Notes: generated by a model from the sequence alone, not told the origin. DNA of 64,000 nt from Stutzerimonas stutzeri (GCF_024448955.1 NZ_JAMOIH010000013.1:81542-145541); one strand, 5' to 3'; shown: positions 28,503-38,300, counted from the first letter of the stretch. A program made the numbers and translations.

Positions 28503-28632
28503 GGAGGGTGTCAAAACCCTTCGATGCTCCTTGTTGTGTTAAGTGTTGGCAGATCATCTGGACCTCGCCCTAGCGGTCCGGATTTGGAACCTCGAACTTC
28601 CCCCTCCCCCAACGAAGTTCGAGGTTTTTTTT
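28503..28632 (+). ncRNA. ersA: Probable ErsA-like small regulatory RNA
   Basis: Downstream of polA there is an extracytoplasmic sigma promoter and a strong intrinsic terminator about 130 bases apart. No ORF lies between them. In P. aeruginosa the Hfq-dependent sRNA ErsA (132 nt) sits beside polA, as Spot 42 does in E. coli, and is driven by sigma-22. Location, promoter type and size all agree. The terminator loop carries CCCCCTCCCCC (28600-28610), which could pair with purine-rich ribosome sites. The 5' end is inferred from the promoter, so it is uncertain by a few bases. Confidence 0.7.
28588..28632 (+). terminator. Intrinsic terminator of the ErsA-like RNA
   Basis: AACCTCGAACTTC (28588-28600) and GAAGTTCGAGGTT (28614-28626) form a perfect 13-bp stem with a C-rich 13-base loop, followed by eight consecutive T (28625-28632). 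This is the clearest intrinsic terminator in the window. Confidence 0.92.
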
Positions 28633-29049
28633 CGCCTGGACAAAACTCCGGCCCAGACGAGTCTTCGCGCTCGTCCGGCTGTGCTTTGACAGACCCGACG
28701 AACCGCATTTCAACGTCCCTTCTTAGCGGCGAACACCTGTGTTGGCTGCAGATATCCCTGCGCGAACCGCTAATCGCTAGCCATCGCAGCGCCTGATTAG
28801 GTGCTGAAAAAGCAAAATGAAATTTATGGAAAAGCCATTTGCTAGGCTGCGAATCTTAGACTAACGTCCAAAGTGAATTATGAATTCATTTTGATCAGTC
28901 AGCTGCGCGGCCCGGCAAATGCGTGAGTTCTACTCGTCACTCTTCCCGTTCTATTGCTGCAAAGAACAGCGACGAACTGACCGAACGGGAAAGAAATTGG
29001 GCTTTGCGGCGTTGGGTACCAACAAAAATAACAATCAGTGGAGATCCAT
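28633..29049. other. Leader region upstream of the TRAP operon
   Basis: No gene is supported in these 417 bases. Base composition turns more AT-rich from about 28800. The perfect 15-base palindrome TGAATTATGAATTCA at 28874-28888, centred about 170 bases before the dctP start, is a candidate operator for the GntR-family regulator of the island. I could not identify a convincing promoter. Confidence 0.45.
28874..28888. promoter_or_regulatory. Palindrome, possible operator of the TRAP operon
   Basis: TGAATT-ATG-AATTCA is a perfect inverted repeat with a three-base centre, a size that suits dimeric GntR/FCD regulators. No second copy was seen by eye near the regulator gene itself, which weakens the link. 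Confidence 0.35.
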
Positions 29050-30021
29050 ATGAAAGGCTCAAAGAAAGCGCTTCTTGCATCAGTACTGGCCCTCGGCGTT
29101 TCGGTAGCACAGGCTGCTGATACCCAAATCAAATTTGGTCATGTGGGCGGGCCAGGCTCCCTATTTGAGATAACAGCTAACGAATTCGCTCGGATCGCTA
29201 ATGAAAAACTGGATGGGTATGAGGTTGTGCCTTACGGCTCCAGTCAGCTCGGTAGTGATTCGCAAATGCTAAACAAGCTCAAGTTAGGCACGCTTGATCT
29301 GGCGTTGCCCTCCACGGTCATGAGCAGCGTCAGCCCCGAGTTCTCGCTGTTCGAAATGCCGTACCTGATCAAGGATCGGGAACACATGAAGAAGGTTCGC
29401 GACGAAGTAGTGCGCGATGTCATGTACAAAGCGGCGGAAAAAAGAAACCTGAATATCATTGCCGTGTGGGAGAACGGCAGCCGGCAGATCACCAATAACA
29501 GCCGTCCGATCGTAGTACCCAAAGATCTCGAAGGGCTAAAGCTAAGGACGCCGAACGGGATCTGGCGCGTTGAAATGTTCAAGGGCTACGGCGCTAACCC
29601 CGCGCCCATGGCGCTCTCCGAAGCCTTCGTTGCATTGCAGACCGGCGCGATGGATGGCCAGGAAAACCCGCTCGTCCAGATTTACTCGCAGCGTTTCCAT
29701 GAGGTTCAACGTTTTCTTTCCTTGTCCAACCATGTCTACACCCCGGCGTTTGTGGTGGCAGGCGCCAGCTGGAAGCGTTTGCCGGAAGAGGTGAGAACAG
29801 TGCTGTCGGATGCAGCGATGGAAGTTGAAGACTTTGCTCTAAAACAAGGCGAGGAGCTTGATAACAGCCTTGTCGAAAAGATGAAAGAGGCTGGCATGGA
29901 GATCAACGAGGTTGACCAGCAAGCGTTCATTGACGGCTCGGATGCAATTTATGCGAAGTTTTCCGAGGAAGTTGATGGCGGCAAAGAAATGCTGGAAAAA
30001 GTAAGGCAGCTCCGCGACTGA
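29050..30021 (+). CDS. TRAP transporter substrate-binding protein (DctP family)
   Basis: A 323-residue periplasmic binding protein with a signal peptide (KKALLASVLALGVSVAQA). It has DctP features: FGHVGGPGSLFEITANEFA, VVPYGSSQLGSDSQMLNKLKLGTLDLALP, and the ligand-clamping GLKLRTPNGIWRVEMFKGYGANPAPMALSEAFVALQTGAMDGQENPL, where the Arg in LRTP usually binds a carboxylate. The ligand is therefore probably an organic acid. It starts at the ATG after GGAG and heads the accessory island. Confidence 0.9.
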   Translation: MKGSKKALLASVLALGVSVAQAADTQIKFGHVGGPGSLFEITANEFARIANEKLDGYEVVPYGSSQLGSDSQMLNKLKLGTLDLALPSTVMSSVSPEFSLFEMPYLIKDREHMKKVRDEVVRDVMYKAAEKRNLNIIAVWENGSRQITNNSRPIVVPKDLEGLKLRTPNGIWRVEMFKGYGANPAPMALSEAFVALQTGAMDGQENPLVQIYSQRFHEVQRFLSLSNHVYTPAFVVAGASWKRLPEEVRTVLSDAAMEVEDFALKQGEELDNSLVEKMKEAGMEINEVDQQAFIDGSDAIYAKFSEEVDGGKEMLEKVRQLRD

Positions 30022-30038
30022 TAGGTGATATCTCCGTT

Positions 30039-30071
30039 GTGCATGACTTGCTCATCCCGCAAGTCATGCAC
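30039..30071 (+). terminator. Intercistronic hairpin between dctP- and dctQ-like genes
   Basis: GTGCATGACTTGC (30039-30051) and GCAAGTCATGCAC (30059-30071) form a perfect 13-bp stem with a seven-base loop, directly after the binding-protein gene. It has no U-tract. Such hairpins commonly protect the upstream message, so that binding protein is made in excess of the membrane subunits. Confidence 0.75.
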
Positions 30072-30106
30072 GGAACAATTGAGGGTCGATTTATCAGGAG
30101 GAACTG

Positions 30107-30631
30107 ATGAGCTCATTTAAAAAAGGTTACTTCAAGCTTCTTGAAGTCATCGTTGTAATCAACATCATCGCGCTGGCAGCGGTTGTTACAATCGGATTTG
30201 TTTCACGCCTGGTCGGTTCGCCCTTTAGCTGGTACGACGAAGTCGCATCCGTAGGATTGGCCTGGCTGACCTACTACGGAGCCGCACTGGCTGCGGCAAA
30301 GGGCGCCCACATAGGCTGCCCAAGTGTCATTAATTACTTCTCCCCAAAGGTACGGCTGCCGATTGCACTTATCGCAGAGGCGATCACGATCGGTTTCTTC
30401 GTACTGCTCGCATATACCGGCATGCAGGTAGTGACCATTCTCGAAGGCTCAACGCTGGTCAGCCTGACCAATGTTTCGCTGCAGGTTACGCAATCTGTCA
30501 TTCCGATCGGAGCGGTCATGTTCATCGTTGCCGAGTTATTGCGGATGCCCGAAGTCATTGCGAGCGCCAAAGGCGCTGGGTTCGTCGACCATGAACTGGA
30601 AGAGCTAGAGGTTGAGCTCGCGAAAAGCTGA
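30107..30631 (+). CDS. TRAP transporter small membrane subunit (DctQ family)
   Basis: A 174-residue protein with four hydrophobic helices and the DctQ-type WYDEVASVGLAWLTYYGAALAAAKGAHIG segment. It follows GGAGGAACTG and starts MSSFKKGYFKLLEVIVV. DctQ subunits pair with DctM in the inner membrane. Codon third positions are visibly more AT-rich than in the flanking core genes, which suggests horizontal acquisition of the island. Confidence 0.88.
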   Translation: MSSFKKGYFKLLEVIVVINIIALAAVVTIGFVSRLVGSPFSWYDEVASVGLAWLTYYGAALAAAKGAHIGCPSVINYFSPKVRLPIALIAEAITIGFFVLLAYTGMQVVTILEGSTLVSLTNVSLQVTQSVIPIGAVMFIVAELLRMPEVIASAKGAGFVDHELEELEVELAKS

Positions 30632-30683
30632 GTTCCGAACGATCCCATCGAGCCGCAGAACTGCGCGCTCAGGAGAATAATAA

Positions 30684-31970
30684 ATGACCATTCTTTACAT
30701 GTTCCTTGGCCTTGTTCTGCTCATTCTAATCAATGTGCCTGTCGCCATAGCACTCGGCCTCATTGGCGCGGCTGCGACTTTCGCCACTTATGGTGTCTCG
30801 GCACTTCCCAACATAGGCATGGTGATGTTCGACGGGGCGACCAGCTTCCCGCTGATTGCGATTCCGTTGTTCATCCTGGCCGGTGCCATCATGAATGCTT
30901 CAAGTATTTCACGGCGCCTCATTGATCTCGCATCAGCGATGCTGGGGTTCATAAAAGGTGGGCTGTCGATGGTGACCATTGGCGCTTCTATCTTTTTCGC
31001 GGAAATTTCCGGCTCTGCGGTAGCAGGCGTTTCGGCCATTGGTAGCATCATGATTCCGGCGATGAAGAAAAAAGGGTACTCCAAAGAGTATTCGGCGGCT
31101 CTTTCATCCTCTGCCGCCAGTCTGGCGATCATCCTGCCACCTTCGATCCCCATGATTCTTTATGCGGTTATGTCTGGGGAGTCAGTGGTCAAGATGTTTG
31201 TTGCCGGCATTTTTCCAGGGATTCTCGGGGCCTTGGGTTTAGCCGCCATGTGCTACTACTTGGCTAAAAAGAACAACTTTCCATCGGAAGGAAAGTTCCG
31301 GGCAGGAAAACTCTGGGAAGCATTCAAAGGCTCCATCTGGGCCTTGTCGATTCCGGTAATTATTCTTGGAGGGATTTTCGGTGGCATTGTAACCGCGACA
31401 GAGGGTGCCGCACTGGCGGTCGTTGTTGCCATTTTCATCAGTGCTTTCGTATACCGGGAGTTCACCTTCAAAACTTTCTACAAGGCATGCCTTGATGCAG
31501 GTATACAAACTGCAGTGGTCATGCTCCTTGTTGCAAGTTCGGCCGTAGTTGGCCTCTATTTGACCGAGACGCAGCTTCCACAGCAGTTGGCCACCTCGAT
31601 CAGCGAATGGACTAGCAACAAGTATGTAATCCTGGCTTTGTTGAACGTGATCTTCCTGATACTTGGGGTCTTTCTGCACTCTGCCGCTGCGATAATTCTG
31701 GTTGTGCCGATTGTATTGCCGCTGATTCTTGCGGTTGGCATCGACCCCATTCACTTCGGTTTGATCGTCACGCTTAATTTGGCAATCGGGCAACAAACAC
31801 CGCCGGTAGCCAGCGTTCTGATCGCTTCCTGCTCAATAGCCAAGTCGGATATTTGGGCAACCAGCCGAACCAACCTATGGTTCCTCGGCGTGCTCTTCGC
31901 AATCCTGATCATGAACACTTACATCCCGGCCGTTGCGATGTCACTGGTCAACTTTGTGTATGGCAGTTGA
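30684..31970 (+). CDS. TRAP transporter large membrane subunit (DctM family)
   Basis: A 428-residue permease with about eleven to thirteen hydrophobic segments and DctM motifs, including FPLIAIPLFILAGAIM, ISGSAVAGVSAIGSIMIPAM, LSSSAASLAIILPPSIPMILYAV and GQQTPPVASVLIA. It moves substrate with sodium. With the dctP- and dctQ-like genes it makes a complete TRAP importer, which is followed at once by the catabolic genes. Confidence 0.92.
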   Translation: MTILYMFLGLVLLILINVPVAIALGLIGAAATFATYGVSALPNIGMVMFDGATSFPLIAIPLFILAGAIMNASSISRRLIDLASAMLGFIKGGLSMVTIGASIFFAEISGSAVAGVSAIGSIMIPAMKKKGYSKEYSAALSSSAASLAIILPPSIPMILYAVMSGESVVKMFVAGIFPGILGALGLAAMCYYLAKKNNFPSEGKFRAGKLWEAFKGSIWALSIPVIILGGIFGGIVTATEGAALAVVVAIFISAFVYREFTFKTFYKACLDAGIQTAVVMLLVASSAVVGLYLTETQLPQQLATSISEWTSNKYVILALLNVIFLILGVFLHSAAAIILVVPIVLPLILAVGIDPIHFGLIVTLNLAIGQQTPPVASVLIASCSIAKSDIWATSRTNLWFLGVLFAILIMNTYIPAVAMSLVNFVYGS

Positions 31971-32036
31971 TAGACGCTGATGTTCAAGCCTTCTGCTGCC
32001 ACTAACTGGCGGCAACAAATCGAAGGAATGAGTGTG

Positions 32037-32828
32037 ATGAGTGATCAGAACCAGGGCACCGTTGAATGCCATATCAAGCAGGGCGTGGCTTGGGTCGGAT
32101 TCAATCGACCCGAAAGCCGCAATGCCATGACCTGGCATATGTACGAATCGCTGGCAGATATATGCCAACAAGTAGATGCCGACCCGGCGGTGAATGCGGT
32201 GATATTCCATGGCTGCGGGGGCGATGCCTTTGTCGCAGGTACGGATATCAAGCAGTTCACCGGTTTCGATGGCGAGCAGGGTGTTGCATATGAGCGCCGT
32301 ATCGATAGTGCCATCGCCGGCCTGGAAACCATGCGCAAACCTACCATTGCCTTGCTCGAAGGGTTCTGTGTCGGTGGCGGCGCGGCCATTGCCTTGGCGT
32401 GTGATTTTCGCTACTGCACGCCGTCATTGAAGTTCGGTGTTCCTATCGCCAGGACGCTGGGCAACTGCCTGTCCGTGACTAATGTTTCACGCTTGATGGA
32501 CTTGATAGGCGTCGCGCGCACCAAGGAAGTGCTCATGGCCGCGAAGTTCATCGAGGCACCCGAAGCAGCCTTGATCGGTTTGGTTAGCGAAATCTTCGAC
32601 GCAGACGCTATCAGGCAGGAAGTCGGCAACCGAGCGCAGGCGTTCGCCAGTCGAGCTCCGCTGACGGTGCAAGCATCGAAAGAGGTCATCAATCGCGTGC
32701 TTGCACATCGACGTGCGGCCGCGGATGCCAGTGACGACTGGGTGCGGGCCTGTTACGGCAGCCAAGATTTCAAGGCAGCGGTCGGCAAGTTCGTTCACAA
32801 GACATCCTTTGAATGGACCGGGCGATAG
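32037..32828 (+). CDS. Crotonase-family protein lacking the hydratase glutamates
   Basis: A 263-residue enoyl-CoA hydratase/isomerase-fold protein. The CoA and oxyanion-hole segments are clear (GDAFVAGTDIKQFTG, LLEGFCVGGGAAIALACDFRY). At the two positions that hold catalytic Glu in enoyl-CoA hydratase it has Ala (GGGAAIA instead of GGGxELA) and Ile (FGVPIARTLGN instead of FGxPE). It is therefore unlikely to be a simple hydratase; lyase, isomerase, decarboxylase or thioesterase chemistry is possible. The ATG at 32037 is spaced nine bases from GAAGGA. It belongs to the TRAP/CoA operon. Confidence 0.85.
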   Translation: MSDQNQGTVECHIKQGVAWVGFNRPESRNAMTWHMYESLADICQQVDADPAVNAVIFHGCGGDAFVAGTDIKQFTGFDGEQGVAYERRIDSAIAGLETMRKPTIALLEGFCVGGGAAIALACDFRYCTPSLKFGVPIARTLGNCLSVTNVSRLMDLIGVARTKEVLMAAKFIEAPEAALIGLVSEIFDADAIRQEVGNRAQAFASRAPLTVQASKEVINRVLAHRRAAADASDDWVRACYGSQDFKAAVGKFVHKTSFEWTGR

Positions 32829-32861
32829 CCTTCCGATCAATTTCCGGCAGTGAGGAATTCC

Positions 32862-34049
32862 ATGCTCCCGTTGAACAATATAAAAATACTCGATGTATCC
32901 CAGATCATGGCCGGGCCTTACTGCACCATGGTTTTGGGAGACATGGGCGCAGAAGTCATCAAGGTCGAGAAGGCCAACGGCGGCGATGACAGCCGGCAAA
33001 TGGGCCCGTACGTTAATGACGAATCCACCTGTTTCTCCCAGATCAACCGGAACAAGAAGAGCATTTCGCTGAACTTGAAGGATCAGCGCGCCAAGGACGT
33101 GTTTTACCGACTGGCCAGTGAGGCCGATGTAATCGTGGAGAACTATCGCCCCGGCGTGACTCAGTCTCTGCAAATCGATTACGAGACCATCAAAAAGCTC
33201 AATCCGGGCATCATTTACTGCTCCATTTCAGGCTATGGACAGACCGGCCCGTACAGCAACAAGGGTGGTTTCGATCTGGTTGCGCAGGGCATGAGCGGCC
33301 TCATGTCGATGACTGGCGAGCCGGGTCGACGCCCTGTGAAAACGGGTATTGCGGTATACGACATAGGCGCGGGGATCACTGCGGTCTATTCCATTCTCGC
33401 GGCGTACATCCACAAGATGAACACGGGGGAAGGGCAACACATCGATATCGCCATCACCGAATGCGGTTTGCCGTGGTTCAGCTGGGAGGCAGCCGCCTAT
33501 TTCTCGGAGGGGAGGGTGCCGGAGCCAACAGGGTGGCGGCACCGAGTCTCCGCGCCTTATCAGGCATTCAAGACCCAAGACGGCTTTTTGATGCTCGGTT
33601 GTGCCAACCAGCGGACCTGGGAGCGCTTTTGCCTCGATGTCATAGCACGCCCCGATCTGATCGATGATCCGCGCTTTGCAACGAACAGTGACCGCGGGCG
33701 CAATGTTGAAGTGCTCGAAGCCGTTATCGAAGACATCCTGACCCAACAGGACATGAACCACTGGCTTGAGCTTTGCGACGTGGCTGGCGTCCCGGCAGGC
33801 CCGATCAACAACTTCGCCCAAGCCATGGAAGACGAACATTTTCTCGCCCGCGGCATGGTTCAGGAGGTCGATCATCCGTTGATCGGCAAAATGAAAACGA
33901 TTGGTTTCCCGGCCAAGTTTTCCCGCACGCCTCTGCAGATTCGTCGGCCGGCACCGCTTTTTGCCCAGCATACAGACGAGATCCTTCGCGGCATTGGTAT
34001 CAGCGAGGAGGAAGTGGGCCGATTAAGGGGGGAGGGTTGCATCAGGTAA
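32862..34049 (+). CDS. Class III (CaiB/Frc family) CoA-transferase
   Basis: A 395-residue CoA-transferase that would move CoA from a donor such as succinyl-CoA to a carboxylic acid. It begins LPLNNIKILDVSQIMAGPYC, typical of the family, and carries the catalytic Asp near residue 167 in AVYDIGAGITAVYSILAA, plus SGYGQTGPYSNKGGFDLVAQ. GAGGA precedes the ATG. It follows the crotonase by 33 bases, so activation and conversion of the imported acid are co-encoded. Substrate unknown. Confidence 0.9.
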   Translation: MLPLNNIKILDVSQIMAGPYCTMVLGDMGAEVIKVEKANGGDDSRQMGPYVNDESTCFSQINRNKKSISLNLKDQRAKDVFYRLASEADVIVENYRPGVTQSLQIDYETIKKLNPGIIYCSISGYGQTGPYSNKGGFDLVAQGMSGLMSMTGEPGRRPVKTGIAVYDIGAGITAVYSILAAYIHKMNTGEGQHIDIAITECGLPWFSWEAAAYFSEGRVPEPTGWRHRVSAPYQAFKTQDGFLMLGCANQRTWERFCLDVIARPDLIDDPRFATNSDRGRNVEVLEAVIEDILTQQDMNHWLELCDVAGVPAGPINNFAQAMEDEHFLARGMVQEVDHPLIGKMKTIGFPAKFSRTPLQIRRPAPLFAQHTDEILRGIGISEEEVGRLRGEGCIR

Positions 34050-34131
34050 GCGGGATTTTTTGCTAATCGACGATGAATTCAAAACGCAAAATACAAAAAT
34101 AACCAATAGCGAAAGACTACGGAGATATTCC

Positions 34132-35340
34132 ATGTTGAAGCTCGATTTTCATTTATCTGGCCGCCATTTCCTCCAAATTCCGGGGCCATCTCCTGTGCCG
34201 GATCGCATCCTGCGGGCCATGAGCCTACCCACGATCGACCACCGCGGACCGGAGTTTGGCGCGCTGGGTCTGGAGGTGCTGGGTAAGATCCAGAAGATCT
34301 TCAAGACTGTGCATCCCGTTGTCATCTACCCCGCATCAGGCACGGGCGCTTGGGAAGCGGCGCTGACCAATACGCTGTCACCCGGTGACAAGGTGCTGAT
34401 GTTCGAAACCGGCCACTTCGCCACGCTGTGGGAGAAGATGGCACGCCGTTTAGGGGTTGAACCTGAGTTTCTTGGTTTGCCAGGCTACGAAGGCTGGCGC
34501 GCCGGCGTGCAGGCGGACATGATCGAACGCCGCCTGAAGGAAGATGCCGAGCACAGCATCAAAGCGGTATGTGTCGTTCACAACGAGACCTCCACTGGCG
34601 TGACCAGCGATATCGCCGCGGTACGGCGGGCCATGGATGCGGCGGGGCATCCGGCACTCTTGATGGTGGATACCATTTCAGGACTGGCCTGTGCCGATTA
34701 TCAGCACGACGCTTGGGGTGTCGACGTCACGATTTCCGGGTCGCAGAAAGGCCTGATGCTACCGCCAGGCATCAGCTTTAACGCGCTGTCAGATAAGGCG
34801 CTTCAAGCCAGCCGTACCTCCCAATTGCCAAAAAGCTTCTGGGCCTGGGACGAAATCGTCGAGGCCAACAAAACTGGCTACTGGCCGTACACACCCAATA
34901 CCAATCTGCTTTATGGCTTGAACGAAGCGCTGGACATGATCCTCGGGGAAGGCCTGGATAACGTATTTCTCCGTCATCAGCGCTGGGGGGCGGGAGTGCG
35001 CACCGCTGTCGAAGCCTGGGGATTGGAAGTGCAATGCCTGGACCCTGCCGTCCACTCACCGGTCCTGACCGGCGTCGTGATGCCAGAAGGTGTAGATGCC
35101 GATGCGATTCGCCGGCTGGTTTACGAGCGTTTCGATCTCTCCTTAGGCATGGGGCTCGGCAAGGCCAAGGGAAAGATGTTCCGTATCGGTCACTTGGGTG
35201 ATTGCAATGACCTGACTCTAATCGCAGCTCTCGGTGGCTGCGAGGCGGGAATGAAGTTATCCGGCGTTGAGTTGAAGGGAAGTGGAGTGCTAGCGGCGCT
35301 GGATTATTTTGCCGCTAATCCGCTGCGGACCGCCAACTGA
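34132..35340 (+). CDS. Class V aminotransferase, serine/alanine-glyoxylate type
   Basis: A 402-residue PLP enzyme similar to serine-glyoxylate aminotransferases. It has IPGPSPVPDRILRAMSLPTIDHRGPEF, YPASGTGAWEAALTNTLSPGDKVL, HNETSTGV, VDTISG and the PLP lysine in ISGSQKGLMLPPG. This family uses glyoxylate as amino acceptor, making glycine; aspartate-glyoxylate enzymes of the beta-hydroxyaspartate cycle are close relatives, but no other genes of that cycle are present. GGAGATA precedes the ATG at 34132. It suggests that the pathway produces or handles glyoxylate. Confidence 0.88.
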   Translation: MLKLDFHLSGRHFLQIPGPSPVPDRILRAMSLPTIDHRGPEFGALGLEVLGKIQKIFKTVHPVVIYPASGTGAWEAALTNTLSPGDKVLMFETGHFATLWEKMARRLGVEPEFLGLPGYEGWRAGVQADMIERRLKEDAEHSIKAVCVVHNETSTGVTSDIAAVRRAMDAAGHPALLMVDTISGLACADYQHDAWGVDVTISGSQKGLMLPPGISFNALSDKALQASRTSQLPKSFWAWDEIVEANKTGYWPYTPNTNLLYGLNEALDMILGEGLDNVFLRHQRWGAGVRTAVEAWGLEVQCLDPAVHSPVLTGVVMPEGVDADAIRRLVYERFDLSLGMGLGKAKGKMFRIGHLGDCNDLTLIAALGGCEAGMKLSGVELKGSGVLAALDYFAANPLRTAN

Positions 35341-35376
35341 CGCCGTTGCAGCTCTGATGGGAACCAGGAGTTCACG

Positions 35377-38300
35377 ATGACTTCGTTGATCGAACAAAAA
35401 TTACAAGCGCGCAAGGCGCACGTAGGCCTCGTCTCTGACCTTGCAGCACGCCTGCAGCGCGAGATGGCTGGCGATGTGTTTTTCGATAACGCATCCCGTG
35501 GGCGCTATTCGACAGACGCATCCATTTACCAGGTCATGCCGATTGGCGTGGTCATCCCACGCCATCAACAGGATCTTCAAATCGCGCTGGATATCGCCCG
35601 CGACGCGAAGGTTCCGGTACTGGCACGGGGAGGCGGGACCAGCCAGTGCGGGCAAACAGTGGGCGAGGCCATTGTTCTGGATACCAGCCGATGGTTGAAC
35701 CAGGTCGTCGAGTTCGACAAGGAACAGATGACCGTCGTGGTTGAGCCCGGGCTGGTTCTGGACGATTTGAATCGGTGGCTGAAGCCTCATGGGCTCTGGT
35801 TCCCGGTCGATGTCTCAACTGCCGCCCAATGCACCATTGGCGGTATGGCCGGTAACAATTCCTGCGGATCGCGATCGATCCGCTACGGCAACATGGTGCA
35901 TAACGTCCTTGGCATCGATGCGTTGCTGGCGGATGGCTCACAAGGCCATTTCGGCTATATCCATGAGCTGTCGGGCAGCGAAAGGGTGCGCAACATTGCT
36001 CAGCAGGTGCAGCAGATCGCCAGCCGCGAAGATGCCAATATTCGTGAGCACTTTCCCAAAGTGTTGCGTCGTGTGGGCGGCTATAACCTGGACATTTTCA
36101 ACTGCCAGAACCAGCTGCCTTACGACCGCAACGGTCAGATCAACCTGGCGCATCTGTTGATTGGCTCCGAAGGGACCCTGGCGCTGACTCAACGCATCAA
36201 GCTCAAGCTGGCGCCGTTGCCGAAGCAGAAAGTACTGGGAGTGGTGAACTTCCCGACGTTCTATCAGGCGATGGACATGACCCAGCACATCGTCAAGCTG
36301 GAGCCTACGGCTGTCGAGCTGGTTGATCGAACCATGATCGATCTGTCACTAGAGAACCCGGCGTTCCGTCCGGTCATTGAAAAGGCGCTGATCGGTGCGC
36401 CCGCGGCAATACTGCTCGTCGAGTTCGCCGGCGATGACATCCAGATGCTGCGCCAGCAACTCGCCAGCCTGAATGAGTTGATGGGCGACCTGGGCCTGCC
36501 GGGCGGTGTGGTGGACATGGTCGATGGCCCCGAACAGACAGCATTGTGGAATGTCCGCAAGGCGGGGCTGAATATCATGATGAGCATGAAGGGCGACGGC
36601 AAACCGGTGTCCTTCATCGAAGACTGCGCCATCCCGCTCGACGGCCTCGCCGAGTACACCGACAAACTGACGCAGGTTTTCCATAAATATGGCACTGAAG
36701 GCACCTGGTATGCCCACGCCAGTGTCGGCACGCTGCACGTGCGGCCAATCCTGGACATGCGGCGTGACGGCGGCGCAAAAATGCGTGCCATTGCCGAAGA
36801 AGCCTCGGCGCTGGTCAGGGAATACAAGGGCGCATTTTCCGGCGAACATGGCGACGGTATTTGCCGGGGCGAGTGGGTGGCGTGGCAGTTCGGGCCGCAG
36901 ATCAACGCCGCGTTCAAGGAAATAAAGCAATTATTCGACCCGGAAAATTTGCTCAATCCCGGGAAGATTGTCGATACGCCCAAGATGGACGATCAAAGCC
37001 TGTTCCGTTTCCCCAAGGATTATCAGGCCATTCCGGTGACGCCCATGCTCGACTGGTCGGGCTGGGACGTGCTGCGTGACCCGCTCACCGGAGAACAAAG
37101 CGCGCCCGGCACCGGCGGTGATCCGACATCCGGCCTGATCAAGGCCGTGGAGATGTGCAATAACAATGGCCATTGCCGCAAATTCGATGCGGGGACCATG
37201 TGCCCGAGCTTTCGCGCTACGCGAAACGAGCAACATCTGACTCGCGGCCGTGCCAACACCTTGCGTCTGGCCTTGTCTGGCCAACTCGGCGCGGAAGGTC
37301 TGGCGAGCCAGGACGTGAAGGACGCGCTCGATCTTTGCGTATCGTGCAAAGGCTGCAAGCGCGAATGCCCGACCGGCGTAGACATGGCCAAGATGAAGAT
37401 CGAAGCCCGCGCGGCCTGGGCGAAGACGCATCCGATGCCACTTCGCGAACGGCTTGTCGCCGAAATGCCACGATATGCGCCTTACGCGGGATATTTCTCC
37501 GGTGTCATGGCTGCGGTCGAGGGCTTACCGGCATTGGCTAATTGGGTCAAGAAAAGCCTGGGACTGGCTACCCAGCGGGCATTGCCAAGCTTCCAGCGCA
37601 GCTTCCTCGATAGCGCCACAGCATCGAACAGCGCCGCAGGTACAAAAGAAGTGCTGTTGTTCGTCGACACCTTCAATAACTACATGGAACCAGGGAATGC
37701 CGAAGCAGCCCGACGCGTACTGAGCGCGGCCGGATATCGTGTGCATTTCAACAAGGCACCCAGCGAGCGGCCGCTTTGCTGTGGTCGTACCTATCTGGCC
37801 TCCGGCCAGGTCGACAAGGCCAAGACGGAAGCCAAGCGCACGCTGGATTATCTGATGCCGTTCGTTGAGCGCGGCGTCAGCATCGTTGGCCTGGAGCCAT
37901 CCTGTCTCTTGACCATGCGCGACGAGTTTCTGCAATACGGTTACGGCGAGCAAGCCAGGGCGTTGTCCCGCGCCTCCTTGCTGTTTGAGGAGTTTCTGGT
38001 GCGCGAGCACGATGCCGGGCGTCTGGATCTGAAGCTGAAAGCGCTGAACGCTCCACGGGCAATGCTTCACGGCCATTGCCATCAGAAAGCATTTGACGCG
38101 TTGCGTCCGGTAGAAAAAGTCCTGCGCTGGATTCCCGAACTGAAGGTCGAAACCATCGAAACCTCATGTTGCGGAATGGCCGGAAGCTTCGGTTATGAAA
38201 GCGAACACTACGAAGCGTCCATGCAAATGGCTGAACTGAAGCTGTTGCCCGCCGTGCGCCAGGCACAAGCCGATGATCTGGTTGTGGCAGACGGCACCAG

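Noticed and set aside
34132..35340. Aminotransferase considered as BhcA of the beta-hydroxyaspartate cycle
   Set aside because: No genes for the aldolase, dehydratase or iminosuccinate reductase of that cycle are nearby, so only the broader serine/alanine-glyoxylate class is claimed.
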